From positions 270,138-334,137 of the forward strand of contig JAKSZT010054003.1 in the NCBI GenBank assembly GCA_026826555.1: a stretch of 64,000 nucleotides of DNA, read 5' to 3'. Both the position numbers and the translations under genes were made by a program. Under the pieces are notes generated by a model. That model was not told the origin of the DNA. It made no database searches and worked only from the letters and a program-made list of their open reading frames with translations. This document shows, piece by piece, positions 35,321-46,533 of the stretch. How positions within the stretch are numbered: position 1 is the stretch's first letter; each line of letters starts with the position of its first letter. Origin of the DNA: Tolypeutes matacus. Lineage: Eukaryota; Chordata; Mammalia; Cingulata; Chlamyphoridae.

Positions 35321-35940
35321 TATTTCTGCCTTTTATTACATATCCTTCTCATATCAGTCAGATGATCATTTAAACATTTAAGTTGTACATGTCAGTCCTG
35401 TGCTTAAAATACCCCAGTGACTTAGCATCTCTCTGAGAGACAAAGCTAAAGTCCTTCTGAAGTGCTCTAGAGCCCTTTCTTATCTGGTCTGCTGGTGTTC
35501 TCTGGCCTCGTCTTCCCTTGCTCAAGCTGCAATAGCCACACCAGCCTCCTCAAGGATATTCACACACTCCTGCCTCAGTTCTTTTGAACTTGCTATCCAC
35601 CTTCCAGACGTCTGTATGGCTTATTCTCTAACTTATTTCAAGTTGTTTACTCAACTATCACTCTTTCTGGCAGGTATCTAAAATATCAGCCAGGATATCC
35701 AAATATTACCCTACCCCTGATATTTTATATGCACTCCTCTTCTTTATGTTTATTTTTCTCTTTAACCTTCATCACTGATAACATATATATAATTTATTTT
35801 ATTTCTTATTTATTGACTGTCTCCCATCTCTAATGTAAGCTCTGTGAGGGATGGCTTTTTCTCTGCTTCCATCATTGCTATTTGTTTTGCACCTAGCACA
35901 GTGCATGGCTCAGCAATGAATCATTGGAATAATAAATCTT

Positions 35941-36689
35941 GGCTCCAAGACTTCTCTATTACTTTCTGCCATTCACTCCATATTTAATATGTATACCACG
36001 TCTGTATAACTGTGACCAAAAAGGGGTTATGTATGTGAGCTTGTGAATATGCATATTCATATATTAAATTATAAGGACTTCATGACTGGGATTTGTTTAA
36101 CTGAATAGTTTTGAATGTAGGTAAATGTTAAATAAAATGGTTATAATTGATTTTGATGAATCAACTGTAAACAAACTTCTTGATTATCTAATATATGTCC
36201 CCATTCACTCTATAGAAAAATAAATAGGGTAAAAACCATGAACACATTCTCCCATTAGTCACTATGAATAAACCTTCACATTTGTCTTTATCATCCTTCT
36301 ATCTCCCTTCTCATTCCATTTGCTTTTCTGTTATGAATCTAATATTTATGGCCTAGGCAGGGCTGAGTAAGATGCAGTGATTATGGCTGATTTTATCACA
36401 GCTGTATTACTTAGCTGCAAGGTGAAGCGCTGTGGTAAAATCGATCAGGAATCCCTAAAACTGATTATCTGTCACCTTTATAATCCTGATGGAAAGGCAG
36501 GTCACATCCGGCCTGACAACTTCCCATGCAAAAGAGAACACCAATGCAATGTTTCTGACTCAATTTGTCTGGAAAAGTAACTACCGAACAATGAAATAAA
36601 AGTGAAAGGGAAGACAAGAGAGCAGACTGGGGGAGCACTGTGTTGGGTTTCACCCCAGGACACAGGGAAAATCTAAATGAGTTTGCAAA
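35941..36689. other. Unique sequence; non-repeat block at 36365-36590
   Basis: 36365-36590 is less AT-biased than its surroundings and free of repeat signatures; it holds motifs such as ggctgattttatcacagctg. It could be a conserved non-coding element, but nothing in one sequence proves that. A 67-codon open frame (36377-36580) has no recognised domain. Confidence 0.35.
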
Positions 36690-36697
36690 GTGTAGAT
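36690..36697. repeat. 8-bp target duplication of hAT element (left)
   Basis: gtgtagat is repeated exactly at 37164-37171. Eight-base duplications are the hallmark of hAT transposition. Confidence 0.95.
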
Positions 36698-37163
36698 CAG
36701 GGGTTCTTGGATTTCAGGGGGTCTGAGCTTGAATTGAAAATTCAAAAAAATTATTCTTAATGTTTTGGAGTGGGTGTGATATATTTATTAAATAATACAC
36801 ACTATAGTGTGGACTTAGCATGATTTTTATTTTGATGTAGTGTGTTCTGAGTACAGTGGATAACTGCTTGCAAAAAGGTTGGTAAGGATGGCAGAGATGA
36901 TTGCATGACACTATGGGAAAACTCGAATATCTAAAGGTTTGCCAAAAATGATCCTTTGAAGAGATTTTGAACTGTGTTAGGTTATCAGGTATTGAAATTA
37001 TTGGAAAGTTGTAAATCATAATTTTAAATAATCCTAAAATTTAATTTAAAGATGCTATGCTGAGTGTCATAAAACTATCTGCCACTACATTCTGAGAAAG
37101 GGTCAGTGGTTTTCACCTGACTGGCAAAGGAATTCATGGAACAAAAAAGGTTAAGAACCCCTG
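36698..37163. mobile_element. Non-autonomous hAT DNA transposon (complete)
   Basis: 466 bp bounded by terminal inverted repeats caggggttctt (36698-36708) and aagaacccctg (37153-37163) and by perfect 8-bp duplications. There is no transposase frame; the 101-codon minus-strand open frame at 36714-37019 has no domain. It must have been mobilised by a Charlie-like hAT transposase in trans. The subfamily name is not assigned. Confidence 0.95.
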
Positions 37164-37171
37164 GTGTAGAT

Positions 37172-39035
37172 AATTTGGGTATTTAAGACACATACATTTA
37201 TATGGCTGCATTTGCAATTCTTGACCCTGCACTAAGGGTATTTATATAATTTTTGCATGGATGTATCTTTGATGTTTCTAGTTCTACACCCCCTGATGTG
37301 TAAGTAGGAATTCAATAAATATTTGTTAAATAAATACATGACTGAATAAATCAATGGACAGATATTTAAGTCGTCTAGCCTTTGCTTAATCCTTACGGTG
37401 ATAAGGAACTCACTATTTCATAAGAAAACCCATTCCATTATTGAAGTGTTTTAATTTTTAGAATACTTTTCCTTATAATATAAAATCTTCTTCACTGTAA
37501 CTTCCTTATGACTCTATATGGGTAAGAGTCAACAGTTGTGATTTCATTGTCTCTTCTCCTCTGTACACCCGTTTATTGAATTTCTTACTAAGGAGTTGTC
37601 TGGTGGAATTTAAATTATATATCCTTCTGCTATTCAAAGTATATATTCTTCAAAGGTTTGGGAGAAATACCCCAGGATAACTCAGTATCTTATACCTGCT
37701 AATTGGAATAGGCCCTAATAAGTGCAGGCCTTTCCAGACCACCTAATAATAGAGATGTTGTGTATTTTTTCTACAGATACATGGTACTATGTTCTTCCTC
37801 CCCTTTCAGCTGAGACTTTTGGGGATGTTCCACATTTCTATTTTAATTTTCTCTGGGAATTCAGTTCAGCACTGAATGACAGGCAAGTATTTCAAGATGG
37901 AATAGATACTGCACAGTCTTTCAAAGGATCTTAATTATTGTATGCATATTGCTGAGTTTTATGCCTTTGTCTTAGAACTTTCACAGAGGTTAACTGTCAT
38001 AATCCAGGCTTTGCTTTTACTTATCTGCTATTCTAAATGCAAGATATTTCCCTGTTGAGAATGCATGGGATTTTTGAGCCAGTAAAAAATGCTGTCGTGC
38101 TCAATCTCATCACATTTGTGAATTACTGTAAGTTTGGCACCATTTCTACATAAGCGAAAATGTGGATCTCCATTGTGCCATTGGGCCACCAACTAGTTAG
38201 GATATAATTTATTCAAATAATGATGCAACAATAAACCCTGTTATGCCAAAGGCACCTCTCATTCCTTTTTCTTCCTCATGAGAACATGGTTTGGTTGTGC
38301 TCTGTTGTGTGTGTGCGTGTGCACACACGTGTGTGTGTGTGTAAAATTAGCTGTCTCTGCAATTCATTAGTTCACCCTAATGAAGCCTCTACGTTGCTAA
38401 CAAAGCAGAAAATAAAAAAAAGTAAATAGCACTACCCAGAAACAATTTGTTTCTTGCTACAAGCACTCTTGTTAAATATCATCTGAGGGTCATTTTGCAG
38501 AAAAAGAGGAAGAGGCTGCAAACACAATTAGCTGAGTCAAAAATAAATAATAATTACAGTCACGATGCAGTCAAATGGATATTGAGACAGGCATGCCTGT
38601 GGGTCAGGGAGGAAATGGAGCATTGCATCCTAGCCAGCCCCTGGGAAGCTATATAGGAAAGAACAAGTAGATGCTGACTGCCAAGGAAGGCTTAGCCTTG
38701 ATTTCATTAAAGGTCCCAGAGGCAGCTGTCATTCCTGACCCACTCAGCCAACAGTCTGAAGTCAAACCCACCACGGCATGACACGCCATAGAAAGAAATA
38801 CTTGCTTTACATTTTTTACTAAAACATCTTTATTTGAACAACTTTTAAGGGGAAAACAATATGCTAAAATGCTAATGCTATTATGTCATAATAACATTGC
38901 ACTGAAAAAATGAGTCAGATAAGGTAGTTATGATTGGTATGATTAAGAATCTTAAATTCCTCAAACTTTATTTGCAAATTGATGGTATTCAACATGATTG
39001 CTGAACACAATTCATAAACTATTTTGAAAATAACT
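37172..39035. other. Mostly unique sequence
   Basis: A MIR/L2-like tail (aattcaataaatatttgttaaata, about 37309-37340), a GT repeat, and a repeat-free block at 38380-38790 of mixed composition are all that is visible. Short open frames at 37722-37934 and 38447-38656 show no domain. Confidence 0.45.
38305..38342. repeat. (GT)n / imperfect GT-AC microsatellite
   Basis: gtgtgtgtgcgtgtgcacacacgtgtgtgtgtgtgt-type tract, partly self-complementary around gtgcacac. Confidence 0.9.
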
Positions 39036-39037
39036 AA

Positions 39038-39088
<51 letters not shown>

Positions 39089-39090
39089 AA
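39036..39090. repeat. (AAAT)n microsatellite
   Basis: About 13 aaat units, then attttaaaaaa. It lies just outside the old L1 at 39270 and could be the remnant of an A-rich retroelement tail. Confidence 0.9.
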
Positions 39091-39269
39091 ATTTTAAAAA
39101 AAGGAAATAACTGAAACAAAACATTATTACTTTAAATACTGAAGGATGAACAGCAATATGAATATATACTCATTATGCCATGTTTTCCAATTAGTCAAAT
39201 ATGCAGAAAGGAATATTTAAGGGCTGTAAAATTCTACTAAGTGTGAGATGCCATACTTTTACACATATT

Positions 39270-39922
39270 TTTTGTTATGTTTTGATTTTTTTTAATTAGA
39301 GAGGTAGATTTACAGAAAAATCATGCAGAAAATGCAGAGTTCCTATATAGTTCTTGCCCCCTCTCGCCCCCCCGGCACACACACAAATAGTTTTCCCTAT
39401 TATTAACACTTTTCATTAGAGTGGTTCTTTTGTTAAATTGATGAAACAATATTATTATCATTGTATTATTAACTACAGATCATAGTTTACATTAGAGTTC
39501 ACTGTGTTTTATAGTCCTATGTTTGTTTGTTTTTGTTTTTATTCTGATAGCATATATACACCCTAAAATTCCTCCTTTTAACCACATTCAAATATGTAAC
39601 ACAACAGTGATAATTACATTTACATTGATGTGCTACCATCACCTCCATCCATTACCAAAATGTTTCCATCACCTCAAACAGAAACTCTGGACCAATTAAG
39701 CATTATTGCCCCATTCCCTAAGCCCACCCTGGCCCCTAGTAAACTGTATTCTAATTCCTGACTCCATGGATTTTTTAATATGAATTATTTCAGATCAGTA
39801 AGATCACACAATATTTGTCCTGTTGTGTCTGGACTATTTCACTTGAAATGATGACTTCAAGCTTTATTCATTTTGTTGCATGTATCAGAACTTCATTGCT
39901 TTTTATGACTAATATTCCATTA
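39270..39922 (-). mobile_element. Old L1 (L1-C), 3' UTR to ORF2 end, part 1
   Basis: Plus-strand text reads the reverse of an L1 3' end ('aattagagaggtagatttacag', 'cattagagtggttct', 'catagtttacattagagttcac') and runs into 'gcttcattgctttttatgactaatattccatta', the ORF2 C-terminal region. It is interrupted at 39922 by a solo LTR and resumes at 40793. Strongly decayed. Confidence 0.85.
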
Positions 39923-40792
39923 TGTGGTAGTTAGAGATTATTTATGAATTCCAAAAAGAAATATTGGGGAAGCAGATGTGGCTCAAGTGGTTGGGCTCCC
40001 ATTTGCCATATGGGAGGTCCTAGGGCCTCCTGGTGAAGGCAAGCCAGCCTGCGTGGTGCAGTGAGCTGGTGCAGCAAGATGATGCAACAAAGGGAGACAA
40101 GCAGACACAGAAAAATGCACAGCAAATAGACACAGGGAGTGCAAGCAGCAAAGGGGTGTGTGTGGATAACTAAATAAAAATAAATCTTAAAAAAAAAAAG
40201 AAATATTGATTATGTTTGTAAACTGGTCTGTTCTCTGGGCATGATGACCCTTTGATTGTGTTAGATTCGGCTGAGATGACTTTGATTAAATTATGTTAAG
40301 ATTAGGGCCTTGATTTGACCATTAGGGCATACAGGGTTGATTCCCTGCCCCCTTGGTGGACTATATAAAAGTATAATCAGTAAGAAGGCAAGAGAAGTAG
40401 ATACACAGAGAAGATACATAGAGGATCCTGCAGCCCAGGAAGAGAGATGAACCTGAATGGTTTATTGGGGACCTTGTAAAGAGAACAGAGCAGCTGAGCC
40501 TGGAAAGAAATGAACCCTGGGGAGAGAGATGAGCCCTATGTCAGCCTACAGCTGAGATTGGAAGAAGCTGGGACCACGGAGCATTAAGAGGAAAGAGGAA
40601 GGCTGAACCCTCACAGACATTGCCTGCCATTTTGCTTCAATATGTGTCAACAGACTTTGGGTAAGGAAGTAAACTTGAGTTGGACTCTTTAGGGCCTTGT
40701 GAATATAAGCTTCTACCCCAAATAAATACACTTTATAAAAGCCAACAGAGTTCTTGCACTTTGCATCAGCACCCTTTTGGCTGCCTAATACA
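39923..40792 (+). mobile_element. Solo MaLR/MLT-type LTR inserted in L1-C
   Basis: Starts TGTGGTAGTTAGAG and ends CCTAATACA, with AATAAA at 40721-40726. Approximate 5-bp duplications flank it (catta 39918-39922, cattg 40793-40797; one mismatch). The L1 text reads across it: '...aatattccatt' | 'cattgtttgtatagaccacattttg'. A SINE split the LTR later (39967-40195). A 5-bp duplication fits the ERVL/MaLR class. Confidence 0.85.
39967..40195 (+). mobile_element. DAS-type SINE (longer subtype) inside the solo LTR
   Basis: Head ggggaagcagatgtggctcaa, a CACAG-rich 3' extension (agacacagaaaaatgcacag), TAAA linker and poly-A. Duplicated target aaagaaatattg lies on both sides (39955-39966 and 40196-40207). 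Where other copies have the B-box hairpin, this one reads gaggtcctagggcctcc, so the B box itself is missing. The extra CACAG block marks a different subtype from 13660. Confidence 0.92.
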
Positions 40793-41117
40793 CATTGTTT
40801 GTATAGACCACATTTTGTTTATCTATCCATGAGTTGGTGGACACTTGGGTTGCCAGCATCCTTTGACAATTGTGAATAATGCCACTAAGAACACCACTGT
40901 GCAAATATCTGTTCTAATCCCTGTTTTCAAGTCTTTGGGGTATTAGCTAGAAGTGGGATAGCCAGGTCATATGGTAATTCTATACTTAATTTTCTGAGAA
41001 ACAGCCAATCTGTTTCCACAGTGGCTGTATCATTTTACATTTTCACCAAATCAAAAGTGTTCTTATTTCTTCACATCTTCCCTAACACTTGCTATGCTAT
41101 TTTCCTTTTTTTGTTTA
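40793..41117 (-). mobile_element. Old L1 (L1-C), part 2
   Basis: Continues ORF2 C-terminal text after the LTR ('accacattttgtttatctatcc', 'caattgtgaataatgcca', 'ttccacagtggctgtatcat', 'cttccctaacacttg'). Ends near 41117. Confidence 0.85.
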
Positions 41118-41434
41118 GTCACCTCTGTAAATGAATTAATGTTTTTAGAGATCTATTCTTTGTTGGATGAGAGACAATAAAAAATAAGGTTTGTTAACCT
41201 CTTTGATTAGGAATCTGGTTTTATGATCAGATCATTTCGTGATCACTGTAAACAGATCAATAGTTGTACAGAGATATTATGTCTCTTGGATGAGAGAGAA
41301 CAGAATCTGGTTTGTTAGTATTTTCTGTTTTTTGTTTGTTTGTTTCTCTTTTGAGCTCAAATGAATGAAGAATTTGTACTCACTTGGAAAAGAAGAGTTC
41401 TTTGATATGGATCAGTGAGTTATGGGCTTCTATG
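41118..41434. other. Unassigned sequence between two old L1s, with internal duplication
   Basis: Holds two similar blocks, ttggatgagagacaataaaa (41163) and ttggatgagagagaacagaa (41286), about 123 bp apart and each followed by ggtttgtta. I do not recognise the source. Confidence 0.5.
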
Positions 41435-43885
41435 TTTATTCTTTTAAAAAAATCAATTTCATTAATACATATTAATAAAGCATAAATCCATCCCAAGTAT
41501 ACAAACAATGGTATTCAGTATAATCACACAGTTGTGCAGTCATCACTTCAATCATTATTAGAACATTTTCATTATTCTAATAATAATATTAAGCAAAGAA
41601 CTGACAAATAAACAAACAAAAAAACTCCTCACCTCTCAATCTCTCTATGCTTCCCCTGCCCTACACAGCTGCTTTTCAGTTTCCATCTCTTTAGTTTTTT
41701 TGTATTTATATTTTGTAAAAACAATGTTATATATGCAATATTACCCATATTCATATTTCACATGAGGATTCACTATGTTATACATTCCCATGTTACCATT
41801 TTTAGCTTTCCTTCTAGTAATACACATGGCTTTAGACTTTACCTTTATACCACTGTCATACCCATATAATAGCACTCCTAGTCACAAACACTATGTTGTG
41901 ATTTCACTTTTTCTGTTCACTTCCAAAGAATAACAAACAACTTTTATACCAATTCTGCATAGGTTGACCCTCAGCTTTCCATTCTCTAACCTTCTATTTT
42001 CTGGTGACCTATATTCTTGTTATTAAGTCTATGAGTTTACACAATATATTTAGTTCATAATAGCACAATCATACAGTGTTTGTCCTTTTGTGTCTGGCTT
42101 GCTTTATTCAACATAATGCCCTACAGGTTCATCCATGTTATCATAAGCTTCACAATTTCATTTCCTCTTACACCTGCATAATATTCCCTTGTGTGACTAC
42201 ATCACAATTTTTTTTATCCATTCATCAGTTGATGGACACCTGGGTTGTTTCCATCTTTTGGCAATTGTGAATAAGACTCCTATGAACATCAGTGCGTAGA
42301 TTTCTGTTCATGTCACTGCTCTCTGTTCTTCTGGCAGTGGTTTTTCTGGGTTATGAGGCAACTTTATATTCAACTTCTTTAGGAACTGCTAAACAGTCCT
42401 CCACAGTCACTGTGCCATTCTACATTCCCACCAACAGTGAATATGTATTCCTACCATTCCACATCCTCTCCAACACTTGTAGTTTTCTATCTTATAAATA
42501 GTGGCCACTCTAATAACTGTGAAATGATATCTCGTTGTAGTTTTGATTTGAATTTCCCTATTCACTAGTGATGTTTAATATTTTTTCATGTGTTTTTTTG
42601 CCATTTTTATTTTTCTTTAGACAAATGTCTATTCAAGTCTATTGTCCATTTTTTAATTAGTTCATTTGTCTTTTTATTTTTGAGTTGCACCATCTCTATA
42701 CATATCACAGATATTAAAACCTTATTGGATATGTGATTGCCAAATATTTTCTCCCATTGAGTCTGCTGCCTTTTTTGCAAAGTCCTTTGAGGTGCAAAAC
42801 TGTTTGAGTTTGAGGAGGATCCATATGTCTATTTTTTATTTTGTTTTTCATGCTTTGGGTATAAGATCCAAGAAACCACCACCTACCACAGATCTTGAAG
42901 ATGGTGCCCTAAATTTTCTTCTAGTAGTTTTATGGTCCTGGCTATTATATTTAGATCTTTAAATCAATTTTAGTTGATTCTTGTAAAGGGAGTGATATAG
43001 GCATCCTCTTTCATTGTTTTGGTTATGGATATCCAGTTCTCCCAGCACCATTTGTTGAAGAGAATGTTTTGTCCAGTAACAAGGACTTGGTAGGTTTTTC
43101 AAAAACTGTAGAGGTGAGGGTTTATTTCTGGACCTTTAATTCTATTCCACTGTTCAATGTGTCTATCTTTATGCTAATACCATACTGTTTTGACCACTGT
43201 AGCTTTGTAGTATGTTTCAAGGTCAGACATTGAAAATCCTCCCACAATGCTGTTCTTTTTTTAAATGCTTTTGACTACTCTTGTTTACTTTTCCTTCCAA
43301 CCAATTTGGTAATTGTCCTTTCTATTTATGTAAAGACTATTGGTATATAGATTGGTATTGCATGGAATCTATAAATCATTTTGGGTAGGATTGGCATCTT
43401 CATGATATTTAGTTTTCCAATTCATTTTTTAGGATCTCCTTTGATTTCTTTTAGGCTTGTTTTATAGTTTTCTGCACATAGGTCCTGTACATCTTTGGTT
43501 AAATTGATTCCTAGGTATTTGAGTCTTTTTGTTGCTGTTGTAAGTGGAATTTTTCTCCTGATTTCCTCATCAGATTGGTTAATACTAGTGTAAGGAAACT
43601 ATTGATTTTTGCGCCTTGTTCTTGTATCCTGCCACTTTGCTGAACTCATTTATTAGCTCAGCAAGCTTTGTCACAGACATTTCAGAATTTTCTAAATATA
43701 GGATCATCTCATCAATGAATAGTGAGAGGTTTACTTCCTCTTTTCCTATTTGGGTGACTTTTTTGTGTGTGTTAATTCCCCTAGCAAGAACTTCTAGCAC
43801 AATATTGAATAACACCAGCAACCTTGTCTTCTTACTGATCTTAGAGGGAAATCTTCCAACGTGTCCCCATTGAGTATGAAGTTGA
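41435..43885 (-). mobile_element. Old L1 (L1-D), 3' half
   Basis: Minus-strand L1: 3' UTR (41435-42060), then ORF2 C-terminus to RT. The RT active-site region (about 43690-43710) reads LFIDEMILYLE instead of LFADDMILY, so the catalytic motif is lost. The text breaks at the target duplication of L1-B and resumes at 52987. Older than L1-B, which landed inside it. Confidence 0.9.
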
Positions 43886-43897
43886 CTGTGGTTTTTA
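43886..43897. repeat. Target-site duplication of L1-B (left copy)
   Basis: ctgtggttttta, repeated exactly at 52975-52986. Confidence 0.93.
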
Positions 43898-46533
43898 TTT
43901 ATTTTTTATTGTGGATAAAAATAAAATTTTTCACAAACCATACCAATATTTGTAAAATGATATATAAATATATATGCATATATGTGTATTTGCTTACATA
44001 AATATTATTTTTTAAATATATATATGTTTTGAAAAGGTGCTTAGATTACCTAAATATTACACAGAAATTACAGGGATTCCCATGTTCCCCACCTCTCACA
44101 ACTCCCACAAAATCCCACACAGACATCTTTCATCAGTGTGGCACATCACCCACAATGGATATACACATTCTGGGGCCTTTCCACTAAGCATAGACCACAG
44201 TTCACATCGTAGACCACACTCTCTCCCACACACTTCTGCATGGTGTATGCTGATGTAAAATGGCCTACATCTGTCGCTGCAACACCACACAGGAAAACCC
44301 CCAAGTCCCGAAAAAGCCCCTGTGTTTCAACTGCCCTTCCCCTCCCTACCCGAAAGCATCCAGTGGCCACCGGCTCCACCTCACTGTTATAATTTCTGCC
44401 ATTTCTTGAATCACAATATGTCTACAACAGAATACCATTAAGTCCACTCTAGTCCATAGCTCTTACCCCAATCCTGAGGGGACTGGGATGGTGACGTCCT
44501 CTCCACCTCCAAGTGAGAGAGGGCTTATATCCCATGGATATGGTGGATGGGATTATCCTGCCTGCAGCTGCAGGCCCTCTCCATTCCCTGGGATGGCCGT
44601 TGCCCATCGTCGTCTCCTCGCCAGGTGATTTGGATGAGTCTATTGAGCTGTAGGGTAGGAGTTGCAGCTCCACTGAGATTCCAGGTGAAGCTGCCTCATA
44701 GGTAGGACAGAGGCTCCAGTCTCTGGAAGTACACCTAAAAACTCCAACATCACATATAGGTTTGAATAGAAGGGACTGTTGTACCATATGCAGGGAGAAC
44801 TTATTTAAGTCCAACTCTGTCACTCTCAGGAGCACAGATTCCAAAGTAGAGCCCACTAATAAAGCATCAATCTCTGAGGCTATTCCCCCTTATATAGGAC
44901 CTGGGTGTCTCCAGAGCCCTCAGAAGCCCCTCAATGTGGGGTGGTATTAACTTTGGTGTTCTATGAGATCCTACTGAGGTGTGCATAAGCGTTACCTCTG
45001 GGATGACCTCCCGACTCTCTTTGAGGCCTCTTACCCACATGAACTCACTTCTCTTTACTTTTTCCACCTTTTATTCAAGGTCTTTTTCCAATCATGACAC
45101 CAGTTGGCACTTGGTATTAATCCCTCGTTGCCAGGGAGGCTCATCCCCAGGAGTCATGTCCCATGTTGGGGGGAAGGTAATGCATTCATATGCTGAGTTT
45201 GGCTTAGATAGAGGCCACATTTGAGCAACAAGGAGGGTCTCAGGTGGCAACCCTTAGGCACCCCATAACAGTAGGCTAAGTTTGAATTACAAGAGCCAAG
45301 ACTAATAAGGCTAGTCATCAATAACAAGAACCCATCAGTGGGCCATCCTCTTTTGCCCAGACACTGCCCCTGCACTCAGGGGACTGTTGCTGTTCCCTTG
45401 GAGAATGTGGCAGGGCTCTCCAGGCTGGGAATTCAGATACCCTCATTTATTGAGTGATTGTCTACTCCCATGACAATGCCCCTTCCCTTGATCATTTGAA
45501 CAATTTTATGTATCTTTCATGTATATTCAGATGAACTTACTCCCATGAATGCCCGATCCCAGACGCCCCCCACCGATGATCCTCTGCAGCCCCCATTGTA
45601 ACTGTTCTGTGATCTAAAACTTCCTTGAACATGAAGCCTGTATAATAACCAAATACAATTAATAGGAAAAAGAAAAAATAATGATAACCTTAAATGCAAG
45701 AGATAAATACAAGGAAACTCAGAAGAAAAAAAAATATATATATATATATAATTAGCAGATTGGGACATTAAAAAAATGGGAAAAGAACAAAAAAAATCCT
45801 TTTTTAAAAAAATTATTCTTTTTTCCTTTTATCACTGTATTATCGGATGTCCAGGGTACCGTGACACCTTCCTCCTCTCATTCCCCAGGATCTCACAAAT
45901 TTTCGTTTAATTTTCAAAGAAGTTTTAGGTCACAGCAAAGTCACACATGGAATACTAGAGACTCCCACATACCCAACCTCCCTCTACCTTCCCCACCCCT
46001 ATTAAAACCTTTTTTTTTAAAAAAATGGATGTTAGCATTGTTATAACTGCTATACAGACAGTAAAATATAGCAACTAAACATTGTCAGTGGTTTACAGTA
46101 TAGTTTACAATTTAGATGGTACTGTTTAATAATTTTCGATAATATTTACCCTGTCCTGTGTCCATTACTGTAAGGTAATGAGAAACCTTTCCCATGATCA
46201 TTAAATACTCCTTTTAATCTTAACTGTTCCTTCCTCCCCACCCCCCTGGAGCATATGACACTCCCCTGTCTTGACTCATGGCATGTCAAGATTCATAGTT
46301 ACATGCCCTGAGTATTCCAACCTGCCCTTCCTAATCTACCCATCTGTCAACCCTGAACCACCAAACCCAGTGATATCATTACCCACCTGTCCTATCGTTC
46401 AATATGCAACTATATCCCTTTACCATAGATTATGTCCATATGGGTGATGGCTCACAGCCTACTCTTCTCTTTCTCTCCCTTGTTAACCTATCTTTCAGAC
46501 TATGGTTCTCAGAGACTGCTCACTTTCCTCAGT
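43898..46533 (-). other. L1-B 3' UTR, two-module
   Basis: 2636 bp with the same bipartite plan as L1-A: ancestral-type 3' end at about 45860-46130 and the appended terminal module at about 44030-45620. The SINE found in L1-A is absent. The TA run of the terminal part has decayed to aaatatatatatg (44013-44025), while a separate TA run lies at 45736-45751. Confidence 0.75.

Larger units (their letters stand above)
34911..35940 (+). mobile_element. LINE2 fragment, downstream part to the 3' end
   Basis: Continues the L2 ORF2 C-terminus after the duplicated target: 'ggtcttcttcaaaccttctcc', 'tatcacaccccacattcattctgcc', 'tgcttaaaataccccagtgac', 'tgctggtgttctctggcc', then the L2 3' end 'aatgtaagctctgtgaggg' and 'gcacctagcacagtgcatggc'. 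The coding frame is destroyed. An ATCT microsatellite interrupts it at 35211-35320. Confidence 0.88.
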
